Positions 40,464-49,105 of a stretch of 64,000 nucleotides of DNA are shown piece after piece. The position numbers were made by a program, and so were the translations under genes. Numbering within the stretch: position 1 is the stretch's first letter; every line of letters starts with the position of its first letter. Under the pieces are notes generated by a model that worked only from the letters and a program-made list of their open reading frames with translations, had not been told where the DNA came from and did not search any database. The DNA is from Arthrobacter zhaoxinii (lineage in GTDB: Bacteria > Actinomycetota > Actinomycetes > Actinomycetales > Micrococcaceae): contig NZ_CP104275.1 in assembly GCF_025244925.1 (NCBI RefSeq), forward strand, positions 1,798,001 through 1,862,000, written 5' to 3'.

Positions 40464-42569
40464 CTACTTCCGGGCGGACTTCTTCTTCTGCGAAGCCTTC
40501 TCGCGGGCAATCAGGATCTTCTCGTCCACCGGAGCGGCCCCGCTGGCGCGCAGCATCCGCTGGTACTCCATGGCTTCGTCCTGGCGGGCCTTCTCCGCCC
40601 CGGAGGCAATCTTCGCGCGAAGGTGTTCCTGGCCGTAGCCGAAGGAGTCCACCAGGTCCAGGGCGTGCGGACGCAGCTTGGCCAGCAGTCGGTTGATGTA
40701 CGGACCCAGAGTGCGTGCACGCTGGGCGGACAGGCGGCCGTTCATGAGGTACCAGCCCAGGTTCTTCTCGATCAGGCACAGCCCGAACAGGTCCCGGACC
40801 CAGGTCATGACCTGCCGGGTGCCGGCGTCCTGAATCCGGTCCAGCCCCCGGGTGAAGGCCTCCCACTGGAGCAGTTCTGCGTGGGCACGCGCGGCTTCGA
40901 TCAAGGCGTGCTGGTTCTCGTTGAACACCGCCGCACCCTTGTCCTTCGGAAGCCCGCGGGCTTCCTTGAGTGCAGTTGCCACCTCGGCCACCATGGTGCC
41001 CACGCGGTCGGCCAGCAGGTCATGCTGGGTGCGCGGATCGCGCAGGGCAATGGCGGACTTCTTCTCGGAGCCGGAATCACGGAAGGACTGCGCAATCCGG
41101 CGCAGGCCGGTGCGGTGCAGGGTCACGTCCGTGGCCTGTCCCACCACGTAGCGGGCAAGGACGCCGAAGTCCGCACCGGCGAATTCCTTGGCGTAGTCAG
41201 CCAGCAGGCGCTTGGCAACCAACTGCAGCAGCACCGTGTTGTCGCCCTCGAACGTGGCGTAGATATCCAGGTCCGCGCGCAGGGCAGTGAACCGGTTCTC
41301 GGCCAGGAACCCGGCGCCGCCGGTGGCTTCGCGGCATTCCTGCAGCGTGTCCAGGGCGTGCCAGGTGGACAGGGACTTCAGGCCCGCGGCAAGGGTTTCC
41401 AGGTCCTGGCGGTCCGCGTCGGTGTCATGCGCGCCGGAGAAAACGTCGTCGAACTTATGCAGCAGTTCCTCGTGGGCGAAGGTGGCGGCGAACGTGGTGG
41501 CCAGCAGGGGGAGCAGGCGGCGCTGGTGCTGCTGGTAGTCCATCAGCACCTCTTCCTTGATGTCCGAGGCGCCGTTGAACTGGCGGCGTTCGGTGCCGTA
41601 CTGGATGGCCGTCTTCAGCGCCAGCTTGCTCGCGTTGACCGCTGCGCCGTCGAGCGAAACGCGGCCCTGCACCAGGGTGCCGATCATGGTGAAGAAGCGG
41701 CGCCCGGGGCTGCTGATGTCCGAAGTGTAGGTGCCGTCGGCGGCGACGTCGCCGTACTTGTTGAGCAGGTTCGTGCGGGGGATGCGCACGTTGGAGAAGT
41801 GCAGCCGGCCGTTGTCGATGCCGTTCAGCCCGCCCTTGATGCCGTCATCCTCGCCGCCGATGCCGGGCAGGAACCCGTTGTCGTCGCGCAGCTCCACATA
41901 GAACGCGTGCACCCCGTGGTCCACGCCCCGGGTGATGAGGTGGGCGAAGACGACGGCGGCCTTGCCGTTGACGGCGCCGTTGCCGATGTAGTCCTTCCAA
42001 GCGGCACGGAAGGGGGTGTTGATAATGAATTCTTCGGTGGCGGGGTCGTACTCGGCCGTGGTGGCGATGCTGGCGACGTCGGAACCGTGGCCGGTTTCCG
42101 TCATCGCGAAGCAGCCCGGAATCTCCAGGCTCATGATGCCGGGCAGCCACTTTTCGTGGTGCTCCCGGTTGCCCAGGTGCATCACGGCGGAACCGAAGAG
42201 ACCCCACTGGACCCCGGCCTTGATCTGCAGGGACGGATCGGCCACCACGAGTTCGGTGAAGCCCGCGACGTTTGCTCCGTGGCTGTCTTCGCCGCCCACG
42301 TACTTGGGGAACGCGCCGTGGACGGACTTGCTCTCCACCAGGATCTTCAGCTGGTCCATGACCCGTTCGCGGTGCTCGGTGTGGGTCAGGCCCGCAGGGG
42401 TCTGCATGGCTTCCATGCCGGCAATCCTGCGGGCCTCCAGCCGCTTTTCAGCCCATTTGCCGAGCAGGACACGTCCCAGCGCCTCGACGTCCACCACCGC
42501 GGCGTCGTTGTCTTTGATCGTGGCACTGGCCGGGAGCTGGCGTTCGGTGGGTGAGAGCGTTTGCGTCAT
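40464..42569 (-). CDS. Acyl-CoA dehydrogenase/oxidase
   Basis: 701-residue flavoenzyme that introduces the trans-2 double bond into acyl-CoA. Longer than ordinary acyl-CoA dehydrogenases (about 380) and closer to acyl-CoA oxidases in layout. FAD/substrate block FAMTETGHGSDVASIATTAE near residue 155; a C-terminal helical domain contains CREATGGAGFLAENRF, and a long extra tail ends in a Lys/Arg-rich stretch (EKASQKKKSARK). GAAGGAAA precedes the ATG. It probably works with the thiolase-FabG-MaoC genes to the right, like fadE5 beside fadA2-fabG4-htdX in Mycobacterium. Confidence 0.9.
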   Translation of the reverse strand: MTQTLSPTERQLPASATIKDNDAAVVDVEALGRVLLGKWAEKRLEARRIAGMEAMQTPAGLTHTEHRERVMDQLKILVESKSVHGAFPKYVGGEDSHGANVAGFTELVVADPSLQIKAGVQWGLFGSAVMHLGNREHHEKWLPGIMSLEIPGCFAMTETGHGSDVASIATTAEYDPATEEFIINTPFRAAWKDYIGNGAVNGKAAVVFAHLITRGVDHGVHAFYVELRDDNGFLPGIGGEDDGIKGGLNGIDNGRLHFSNVRIPRTNLLNKYGDVAADGTYTSDISSPGRRFFTMIGTLVQGRVSLDGAAVNASKLALKTAIQYGTERRQFNGASDIKEEVLMDYQQHQRRLLPLLATTFAATFAHEELLHKFDDVFSGAHDTDADRQDLETLAAGLKSLSTWHALDTLQECREATGGAGFLAENRFTALRADLDIYATFEGDNTVLLQLVAKRLLADYAKEFAGADFGVLARYVVGQATDVTLHRTGLRRIAQSFRDSGSEKKSAIALRDPRTQHDLLADRVGTMVAEVATALKEARGLPKDKGAAVFNENQHALIEAARAHAELLQWEAFTRGLDRIQDAGTRQVMTWVRDLFGLCLIEKNLGWYLMNGRLSAQRARTLGPYINRLLAKLRPHALDLVDSFGYGQEHLRAKIASGAEKARQDEAMEYQRMLRASGAAPVDEKILIAREKASQKKKSARK

Positions 42570-42619
42570 TGCGTTTCCTTCTCGTGTTCGGTGGAGGGAG
42601 CAGGTGATAAATCCGGTGG

Positions 42620-43300
42620 TCAGGGACGGGTGCCCCGGTCGTAGCCAATGCCGTCAAAGAGCCAGGCAGTCAGCTGGTCGGTCATTTGTTCCTCGGTCGG
42701 CTTGCCGGGGCCGGGGGGAGCGGCGATCCAGCGCTCTCCGGCAGCCCGGATCATACCGAGGGCGGCCGTGGGCCAGTACTGTGCGGTGGCGCTGGCCTGG
42801 GGAGGAACCTCACGGCCGGCCAGGTAGTCGCGCACGGCCGAGTCCATCATTGCCGTGATGGTGTCGAAGAAGGACGAAAGGGCGGTGTCGATCTGTCCCG
42901 GCCCGCCGTCGCCAAGCTGGCCGGTGACAAACAGGTAGACGTTGGGGGAGGTCTCCGCCATCTGCAGGTAGGCCGACACCATGGCCCGCAGGCCGGACCG
43001 GGCGGAGACTGCGGTGCGGCCCGCTTCCACGATCTTTTCCTGCATCCGGGCCACGGCCATTTCCCCCATGGCTTTCTGCAGCCCGGCCTTGTCCCCGAAG
43101 TAGCGGTAGAACACGGACTTCGAGGTGCCGGAGGCGGCAGCAATCTCTTCCATCGACGCCGCGCAGCCCAGGGTGTGTACGGCCCGGCGGGCGGTTTTGA
43201 TCAGGGTGCGACGGCGCTCGGCCCGGTGCGCTTCCCAGCGGAGCGCGCGGCCGTCCGCAGCCGGGGACGGCGCGGAAGGATCTTCAAGTACGTTGTTCAC
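42620..43300 (-). CDS. TetR family transcriptional regulator
   Basis: 226-residue repressor-type regulator. N-terminal helix-turn-helix (about 30-75: AASMEEIAAASGTSKSVFYRYFGDKAGL) and a helical C-terminal ligand domain. It lies between the acyl-CoA dehydrogenase and the divergent thiolase operon, so it most likely controls both in response to an acyl-CoA. GTG start at 43300, directly next to two overlapping palindromes. Confidence 0.9.
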   Translation of the reverse strand: MNNVLEDPSAPSPAADGRALRWEAHRAERRRTLIKTARRAVHTLGCAASMEEIAAASGTSKSVFYRYFGDKAGLQKAMGEMAVARMQEKIVEAGRTAVSARSGLRAMVSAYLQMAETSPNVYLFVTGQLGDGGPGQIDTALSSFFDTITAMMDSAVRDYLAGREVPPQASATAQYWPTAALGMIRAAGERWIAAPPGPGKPTEEQMTDQLTAWLFDGIGYDRGTRP

Positions 43301-43324
43301 GATACTGAGCGTATCAGGTACGCT
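43301..43324. promoter_or_regulatory. Overlapping palindromes, likely TetR operator
   Basis: GATAC-TGAGC-GTATC (43301-43315) and AGCGTA-TCAGG-TACGCT (43308-43324) overlap in the 81-bp region between the TetR gene and fadA. TetR regulators commonly bind such sites beside their own gene. Confidence 0.55.
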
Positions 43325-43381
43325 GGGTAACAGTAACTAACGTCACACCGAACCCCCATGGACCCCCAAGGAGAACGACGA

Positions 43382-44719
43382 ATGGCTGCACAGCCTGAAT
43401 CCGCACGAGCTACCCCCACGAACAACGGCGCCGGCTCATCGGTGCGCAAGGCGGTGGTGATTGGCGGAAACCGCATTCCCTTCGCCCGCTCGGGCGGCAA
43501 GTACACCTACAGCTCCAACCAGGACATGCTCACGGCCGCCCTTGACGGGCTGGTTGCCCGCTTCGGGCTGCAGGGCGAACGCATCGGCGAAGTTGCCGGC
43601 GGCGCCGTCCTCAAGCACTCCCGCGATTTCAACCTGACCCGCGAAGCGGTCCTGGGTTCGGCACTGTCGCCGGAAACCCCCGCATACGACGTACAGCAGG
43701 CCTGTGCCACCGGCCTGGAGACGGTGGTGAGCCTGGCGAACAAGATCAAGCTCGGACAGCTGGAATCCGCCATTGCCGGCGGCGTCGACTCCGCCTCGGA
43801 CGCTCCCATTGCCGTCAGTGAAGGCCTCCGCCGGGCACTGCTGGACCTCTCCCGCGCCCGGACCACCAAGCAGAAGCTGGCGGCCGTCGCCAAGATCCGC
43901 CCCAAGGACCTCTCCCCGAACGCGCCGTCCACCGGCGAACCGCGCACCGGGCTGTCCATGGGCGAGCACCAGGCCCTGACCACCGCCCAGTGGAAGATCA
44001 CCCGCGAAGCCCAGGACGAACTGGCCTTCAACAGCCACCGCAACATGGCAGCCGCCTACGACCGCGGCTTCTTCGATGACCTCGTGACCCCGTACCGCGG
44101 CCTGGCAAAGGACGCGAACCTGCGCCCCGACACCACCATGGAAAAGCTGGCCAAGCTCAAGCCGGCCTTCGGCAAGAGCCTGGGCGATGAGGCCACCATG
44201 ACCGCCGGCAACTCCACCCCGCTGACCGACGGCGCCTCCGTGGTCCTGCTGGGCTCCGAGGACTACGCCCGCGAACACGACCTGCCGATGCTGGCGAACA
44301 TTGTGGACGCCGAAGCCGGCGCCGTTGACTTCGTACACGGCAAGGACGGCCTGCTGATGGCTCCGGCCTTCGCCGTACCGCGTCTGCTGGCCCGCCATGG
44401 CCTGACCTTCGACGATTTTGACTTCTTCGAAATCCACGAAGCCTTCGCCGGAACCGTCCTCTCCACCCTGGCTGCCTGGGAGGATGAGGAATTCTGCCGC
44501 ACCCGCCTGGGCCTGGACGCACCGCTGGGCAGCATCGACCGCAGCAAGCTCAACGTCAACGGCTCCTCGCTGGCGGCCGGACACCCGTTCGCGGCCACCG
44601 GCGGACGCATTGTCGCCTCGCTGGCCAAGATGCTGCATGAAAAGGGCTCGGGCCGCGGCCTGATCTCCATCTGTGCTGCCGGCGGCCAGGGCCTCGTCGC
44701 GATCCTCGAGGCGCGCTGA
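43382..44719 (+). CDS. fadA: Acetyl-CoA acyltransferase (thiolase)
   Basis: 445-residue thiolase, FadI/FadA2-like, for the last step of beta-oxidation or its reverse. Nucleophile Cys108 in VQQACATGLE, His in FFEIHEAFAGT, and the C-terminal block SICAAGGQGLVAILE, where CAAGGQG stands for the usual CXGGGXG. AAGGAG precedes ATG 43382. First gene of a tight operon with fabG (2 nt gap) and maoC (4-bp overlap). Confidence 0.92.
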   Translation: MAAQPESARATPTNNGAGSSVRKAVVIGGNRIPFARSGGKYTYSSNQDMLTAALDGLVARFGLQGERIGEVAGGAVLKHSRDFNLTREAVLGSALSPETPAYDVQQACATGLETVVSLANKIKLGQLESAIAGGVDSASDAPIAVSEGLRRALLDLSRARTTKQKLAAVAKIRPKDLSPNAPSTGEPRTGLSMGEHQALTTAQWKITREAQDELAFNSHRNMAAAYDRGFFDDLVTPYRGLAKDANLRPDTTMEKLAKLKPAFGKSLGDEATMTAGNSTPLTDGASVVLLGSEDYAREHDLPMLANIVDAEAGAVDFVHGKDGLLMAPAFAVPRLLARHGLTFDDFDFFEIHEAFAGTVLSTLAAWEDEEFCRTRLGLDAPLGSIDRSKLNVNGSSLAAGHPFAATGGRIVASLAKMLHEKGSGRGLISICAAGGQGLVAILEAR

Positions 44720-44721
44720 CC

Positions 44722-46062
44722 ATGAGTGATACCTACCTGAACCTCGTGAACAGCGGCTTCACCAAGGAGCTGTCCAAGAAGCTCGGCCTGCCCCGTCCGG
44801 CCATCCTGCGCCGCTTCGACCCGTCTCGACCGCTGGTGCCGGGCCCGGTGCTCGTGCTCGGCAAGAGCACTGCCGCCGACGAGCTGTCCCGGCTGCTCCT
44901 GGGCTGGGACCAGGACGTACGCCGGCACGCGACGCCGAAGGAAAAGCTCGGCGCCATCCTGATTGTGCTCGACGACGCCGCGGCGCCGGCGGATCTCGGC
45001 GAACCGACACTGGCCACCGGCGCAGCGCTGCGCGACCTTGCTCCCGGCGGACGGGTCATCACCGTGTCCCGCCCGGCGGCGGAAGCACAGGACCCGGCAG
45101 CCGCAGCGGCCCGCCAGGGTGTCGACGGTACGCTGCGCTCCATTGCGCACGAACTGCGCGGCGGAGCCACGGCCAACGGCATTGTGCTGGCCAACGGCGT
45201 ACAGGCCACGGCGCCCTCGGTGGCCGCAGCCCTCCGGTTCCTGCTTTCGGGCAAGAGCGCCTACGTCAGCGGACAGTTCATCACCGTCGGTTCCGACGCC
45301 GGCGAGCTTCCGGCCGACTGGAACGCGCCGCTGGCGGGCAAGGTCGCCGTCGTGACCGGTGCCGCCCGCGGCATCGGCGCCGCTATTGCCCGGGTGCTGC
45401 ACCGCGACGGCGCATCGGTGATCGTGGTGGATGTGCCTGCCGCCGGAGAACAGCTGGCGAAGGTAGCCAACGAAATCTCCGGCACGGCGCTCCAGGTCGA
45501 TATCACCCGTGAAGACGCGGCGGACCGCATCCTCACCCACGCCGTCGAACGCTACGGGCACCTGGACATCGTGATCCACAACGCCGGCATCACCCGTGAC
45601 AAGCTGCTGGCCAACATGGATGAAGCCCGCTGGGGCTCGGTCATTGCCGTGAATATTGCCTCGCAGCTGCGGATGAATGAAACCTTCCTGGCCTCCGCCG
45701 GCTTCAGCCCCGAGGGCCGGATCGTCTCGCTGGCCTCCACCAGCGGCATTGCCGGTAACCGCGGGCAGACCAACTACGCAGCGTCCAAGGGCGGCGTGAT
45801 CGGCATGGTCCGAGCCACCGCACCGCTGCTGGCACCGCGCGGCGGCTCGATCAACGCCGTCGCGCCGGGCTTCATCGAAACCGACATGACCGCTGCCATT
45901 CCCGCACTCACCCGCCAGGTGGCGCGCCGGCTGTCCAGCCTGCAGCAGGGTGGACTGCCCGTCGACGTGGCGGAGACCATTTCCTTCCTTGCCTCCGACT
46001 CGGCTGCCGGCGTCAACGGACAGGTAGTACGCGTCTGCGGGCAGAATATGGTGGGCGCATGA
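44722..46062 (+). CDS. fabG: 3-oxoacyl reductase, FabG4 type
   Basis: 446 residues, twice the size of ordinary FabG. The N-terminal half (about 1-200) is a degenerate flavodoxin-like/Rossmann domain without the glycine motif, as in mycobacterial FabG4. The C-terminal SDR has TGAARGIGAAIARV near residue 212, IHNAGITRD, and the catalytic ASTSGIAGNRGQTNYAASK. FabG4 acts on 3-oxoacyl-CoA with NADH. The downstream maoC start overlaps its stop (ATGA). Confidence 0.92.
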   Translation: MSDTYLNLVNSGFTKELSKKLGLPRPAILRRFDPSRPLVPGPVLVLGKSTAADELSRLLLGWDQDVRRHATPKEKLGAILIVLDDAAAPADLGEPTLATGAALRDLAPGGRVITVSRPAAEAQDPAAAAARQGVDGTLRSIAHELRGGATANGIVLANGVQATAPSVAAALRFLLSGKSAYVSGQFITVGSDAGELPADWNAPLAGKVAVVTGAARGIGAAIARVLHRDGASVIVVDVPAAGEQLAKVANEISGTALQVDITREDAADRILTHAVERYGHLDIVIHNAGITRDKLLANMDEARWGSVIAVNIASQLRMNETFLASAGFSPEGRIVSLASTSGIAGNRGQTNYAASKGGVIGMVRATAPLLAPRGGSINAVAPGFIETDMTAAIPALTRQVARRLSSLQQGGLPVDVAETISFLASDSAAGVNGQVVRVCGQNMVGA

Positions 46063-46979
46063 CGGATACCCAGCTGAGCGAGATCCCCGCCCTCGGGCGC
46101 CTCTATGCCGGTGCGGTGGGCAGCGCGGCGAGGTCGCGCCTGTCGCCGTCGAAAACCACCGGCAGCCTTCCGACGGACCGGCACGTGGTACGCGGGGCCT
46201 CCGTAGACCTGGCCCGGCTCACCGATTTCCAGCGCCTGGTCCTGCACAGCGCCACGGATTACCTGCCCACCGGTTACGTGCATACCTTTGCGTTCCCGGT
46301 GGCCATGTCCCTGATGGCCCGCGAGGACTTCCCCCTGCCCCTGCTGGGGATGGTGCACCTGCGCAACGAGGTGCAGCATTTCCGGCCGATCCACTACGGG
46401 GAACCCCTGACGGTTACCGCGTGGGCGGAGAACCTCGCCGGCCACCGGGCCGGAACCCAGGTGGAACTCGTCGCCGAGGTGACGGTAGAGGCGGACGGCG
46501 GCTCCGAGACTGTCTGGCGCGGCCGTTCCACCTACCTGGCCAAGGGCGTTTTCCTGCCGAAGATCGACCGCCCGGACAAGTCGGCGGTGCGGGCCGAGTT
46601 CGTTCCACCGCTCCCGACGGCGCTCTGGCGTCTGGGCGCCGACGCCGGACGTAACTACGCCCGGGTCTCCGGCGACTTCAATCCCATCCACCTCAGCCGC
46701 CTGTCGGCGAAGGCCCTGGGCATGAAGCAGTCCCTGGCCCACGGCATGTACCTGGCCTCGCGGGTGGTTGCCGATACGGTGCAGACCCACGAGGGACCGT
46801 TCCAGTGGAGCATCGACTTTGAGTCGCCGGTGTTCCTGCCCGCCACGGTTGCGGTGGCGATCGACGACGACGGGACAGCGGGCGAATGGGCCGGCTCCAC
46901 CTTCACGGGCTGGAATCCGCGTTCCCACCGGCGGCACTTCTCCGGTTCGGTAACGCCGCTGGACCCTGCCGGGGCCTGA
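46059..46979 (+). CDS. MaoC-like enoyl hydratase (HtdX-like)
   Basis: 306-residue double hot-dog protein of the MaoC dehydratase family, acting on (3R)-hydroxyacyl-CoA/enoyl-CoA. The N-terminal half is a hot-dog lacking the hydratase motif; the C-terminal half has SGDFNPIHLSRLSAKALGMK with the catalytic Asp and His, then AHGMYLASR. It completes the fadE-fadA-fabG-maoC module. A terminator follows after 12 nt. Confidence 0.9.
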   Translation: MTDTQLSEIPALGRLYAGAVGSAARSRLSPSKTTGSLPTDRHVVRGASVDLARLTDFQRLVLHSATDYLPTGYVHTFAFPVAMSLMAREDFPLPLLGMVHLRNEVQHFRPIHYGEPLTVTAWAENLAGHRAGTQVELVAEVTVEADGGSETVWRGRSTYLAKGVFLPKIDRPDKSAVRAEFVPPLPTALWRLGADAGRNYARVSGDFNPIHLSRLSAKALGMKQSLAHGMYLASRVVADTVQTHEGPFQWSIDFESPVFLPATVAVAIDDDGTAGEWAGSTFTGWNPRSHRRHFSGSVTPLDPAGA

Positions 46980-46991
46980 CCCTCGGCCTCC

Positions 46992-47035
46992 AAGCCCGTC
47001 CGCCTCCGGCAGCACCCGGAAGCGGACGGGCTTTT
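46992..47035 (+). terminator. Intrinsic terminator of the fadA-fabG-maoC operon
   Basis: A 12-bp stem (46992-47003 with 47022-47033) and TTTT. The 18-nt loop can itself pair in part. Confidence 0.8.
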
Positions 47036-47049
47036 GGATGCCCTGATGC

Positions 47050-47055
47050 TAAGGT
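47050..47055 (+). promoter_or_regulatory. Leaderless-type -10 box
   Basis: TAAGGT (TANNNT) 6 nt before the kynureninase ATG; no ribosome-binding site is present. Confidence 0.5.
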
Positions 47056-47061
47056 TCCCTC

Positions 47062-48279
47062 ATGATTGATGCTCCCGGCCTGCTGGTTGCCGCCAAGGAA
47101 CTGGACGCCGCCGATCCCCTCGCGGGCTACCGGGACCGGTTCCTGCCGGCAGAGGGAGTCCGGGCGTATCTGGACGGAAATTCGCTGGGCCGCCCGCTCC
47201 GCGCCACCGCCGGAAACCTGCAGGACTTCATCTCCCGCCAGTGGGGCGGGCGGCTGATCCGCGGCTGGGACGAGCAGTGGCTCGAGCTGCCCGGCCGGAT
47301 CGGCGACGAACTCGGCGAGGTGGCGCTCGGCGCCGCTCCCGGGCAGTGCATCGTGGCGGATTCCACCACTGTGCTGCTGTACAAGCTGGCACGGGCCGCC
47401 GTTGCCGCCCGGCCCGGCCGCACCGAAATCCTGCTCGATGCCGACAATTTCCCGACAGACCGGTACGTCCTGGAAGGCGTGGCCCGCGAATGCGGCCTGA
47501 CCCTGCGCTGGGTGTCCGCCGACTATGCCGGCGGAGTCACCCCCGAAGCGGTGGCGGACGCCGTCGGCCCGCAGACCGCACTGGCTGTGTTCAGCCACGT
47601 GGCCTACCGCTCCGGATACCTTGCCGATTCAGCGGCCATCAACACAATCGTGCACGACGCCGGCGGGCTGGTCCTGTGGGATCTGTGCCATTCGGTGGGG
47701 GCCGTACCTGCCGAGCTGGACGCCGAGGGGACGGACTACGCCGTCGGCTGCAGCTACAAATACCTCAACGGCGGCCCGGGCGCACCGGCCTGGGCCTACG
47801 TGGCCGCCCGCCACCAGGCGGACTTCTCCCAGCCCATCCAGGGCTGGCTGGGGTCCAGCGATCCGTTCGGCATGGCGCAGGGCTATGTTCCGGCCGAAGG
47901 CATTCGCCGCCTGGTCTCGGGCACCCCTCCCATCCTGGGGATGCTCGCGATGCAGGACATGATTGCCCTGATCCGGGAGGCCGGCATGGAGGCCGTCCGC
48001 GCGAAGTCATTGGCGCTTACCGAATACGCGCTCACCGCCGTCGACGCGCTGCTGGCACCGCGCGGCGTCGTGCTGGCCTCGCCGCGCGACCCGGACCGCC
48101 GCGGCAGCCACATCACCATCGACCATCCGAAGTTCAAGGCAGCCACCGCTGCCCTCTGGCAGCAGGGCATCATCCCGGATTACCGCAATCCAGACGGCAT
48201 TCGGCTGGGCTTGTCGCCGCTGTCCACGTCCTTCGCGGAGACCTTCACCGGGATCGAAGCGGTTCTGGGCGAGCTCTAG
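47062..48279 (+). CDS. kynU: Kynureninase
   Basis: PLP enzyme that splits kynurenine or 3-hydroxykynurenine to anthranilate (or its 3-hydroxy form) and alanine. 405 residues, usual length. YLDGNSLGRP near residue 36, LILW-type aspartate in LVLWDLCHSVGAVP, and the PLP lysine Lys233 in GCSYKYLNGGPGAPA. No tryptophan dioxygenase or kynurenine formamidase gene is next to it. Confidence 0.94.
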   Translation: MIDAPGLLVAAKELDAADPLAGYRDRFLPAEGVRAYLDGNSLGRPLRATAGNLQDFISRQWGGRLIRGWDEQWLELPGRIGDELGEVALGAAPGQCIVADSTTVLLYKLARAAVAARPGRTEILLDADNFPTDRYVLEGVARECGLTLRWVSADYAGGVTPEAVADAVGPQTALAVFSHVAYRSGYLADSAAINTIVHDAGGLVLWDLCHSVGAVPAELDAEGTDYAVGCSYKYLNGGPGAPAWAYVAARHQADFSQPIQGWLGSSDPFGMAQGYVPAEGIRRLVSGTPPILGMLAMQDMIALIREAGMEAVRAKSLALTEYALTAVDALLAPRGVVLASPRDPDRRGSHITIDHPKFKAATAALWQQGIIPDYRNPDGIRLGLSPLSTSFAETFTGIEAVLGEL

Positions 48280-48330
48280 ACGCACGCGGTTACCCGTTGC
48301 CGTCCGGCCGCCTGCGGGACACCCTTGGGC

Positions 48331-48669
48331 ATGACCAAATATCTCATCTCCTTTCCGAGCGAAGCCATGGTGCTCACTGACGAGGAGTTTCCCGTTGTGG
48401 CAGCAGATTCGCGCGCCGTCATCAGGGAGGCAAAGGCTGCCGGTGTGTATATCTTCGGCGGTGGGATCGAGGAAAAGGTGGATCCCGTGCTTGTCTCCGC
48501 CGACGGATCCGTGAACCCCGGGATCTATCCCGGCAGCCACCTCAAGGGCGGCTTCACTGTCTTGGACCTCGCGACCCGTGAGGAGGCAGTGGAGTGGGCC
48601 CGGAAGATCGCAGTGTCCTGCCGTTGTGCGCAGGAGCTCCGCGAGTTCATGTTTGATCCGGAAAGCTAG
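48331..48669 (+). CDS. YCII-related domain protein
   Basis: 112-residue small alpha/beta (dimeric ferredoxin-like) protein: KYLISFPSEAM at the start, SHLKGGFTVLDLATREEAVEWARKI in the second half. YCII family members are of uncertain function, some possibly enzymatic through a His-Asp pair. It follows kynU after about 50 nt and ends 3 nt from the converging Usp gene. Confidence 0.8.
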   Translation: MTKYLISFPSEAMVLTDEEFPVVAADSRAVIREAKAAGVYIFGGGIEEKVDPVLVSADGSVNPGIYPGSHLKGGFTVLDLATREEAVEWARKIAVSCRCAQELREFMFDPES

Positions 48670-48672
48670 GCC

Positions 48673-49068
48673 TCAGGCCTGGCCGGCTTTGACCGCGAGC
48701 ACCGGGCAGGCGGCCTCCAGCAGCACGCGCTGGGACGTGCTGCCCAAAATGAGCTTGCCCACCGGCGTCCGGTGCCGGATCCCCACCACCACCAGCCGGG
48801 CACCGTGGTCCTGGATTGCCTTGAGGATTTCCTCGGCGGCATCAAAATCCCCGGTGGGGTGAAGCAGGACATGGGACACCCCGCTGCTCTGCAGGACGCC
48901 GGTCAGCGTCTGCAGATAGTCGGGGGTATGTTCCGGCAGCCGCGGCTTGCGGGTGCTCTCCACATTGACCACCACGATCCCGGTGGCGAGGTCCCGGGCT
49001 GCGCGGAGCGCGGCGCGCAGCGCTGTTTCCCCCTCCGGTGTGGGGACGTATCCGACGACGACGGTCAT
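48673..49068 (-). CDS. Universal stress protein
   Basis: 131-residue single UspA domain. It has VVVGYVPTPEGETALRAAL at the start and the ATP-binding segment VVVGIRHRTPVGKLILGSTSQRVL near the C-terminus (GX2GX9GS pattern). Gap of 37 bp from the upstream amino-acid permease on the same strand, so likely co-transcribed, a common Usp-transporter pairing. Confidence 0.9.
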   Translation of the reverse strand: MTVVVGYVPTPEGETALRAALRAARDLATGIVVVNVESTRKPRLPEHTPDYLQTLTGVLQSSGVSHVLLHPTGDFDAAEEILKAIQDHGARLVVVGIRHRTPVGKLILGSTSQRVLLEAACPVLAVKAGQA

Positions 49069-49105
49069 GGTTTCCTTCTTCCTGCCTGCTTCGCCACTGG
49101 CTCGC

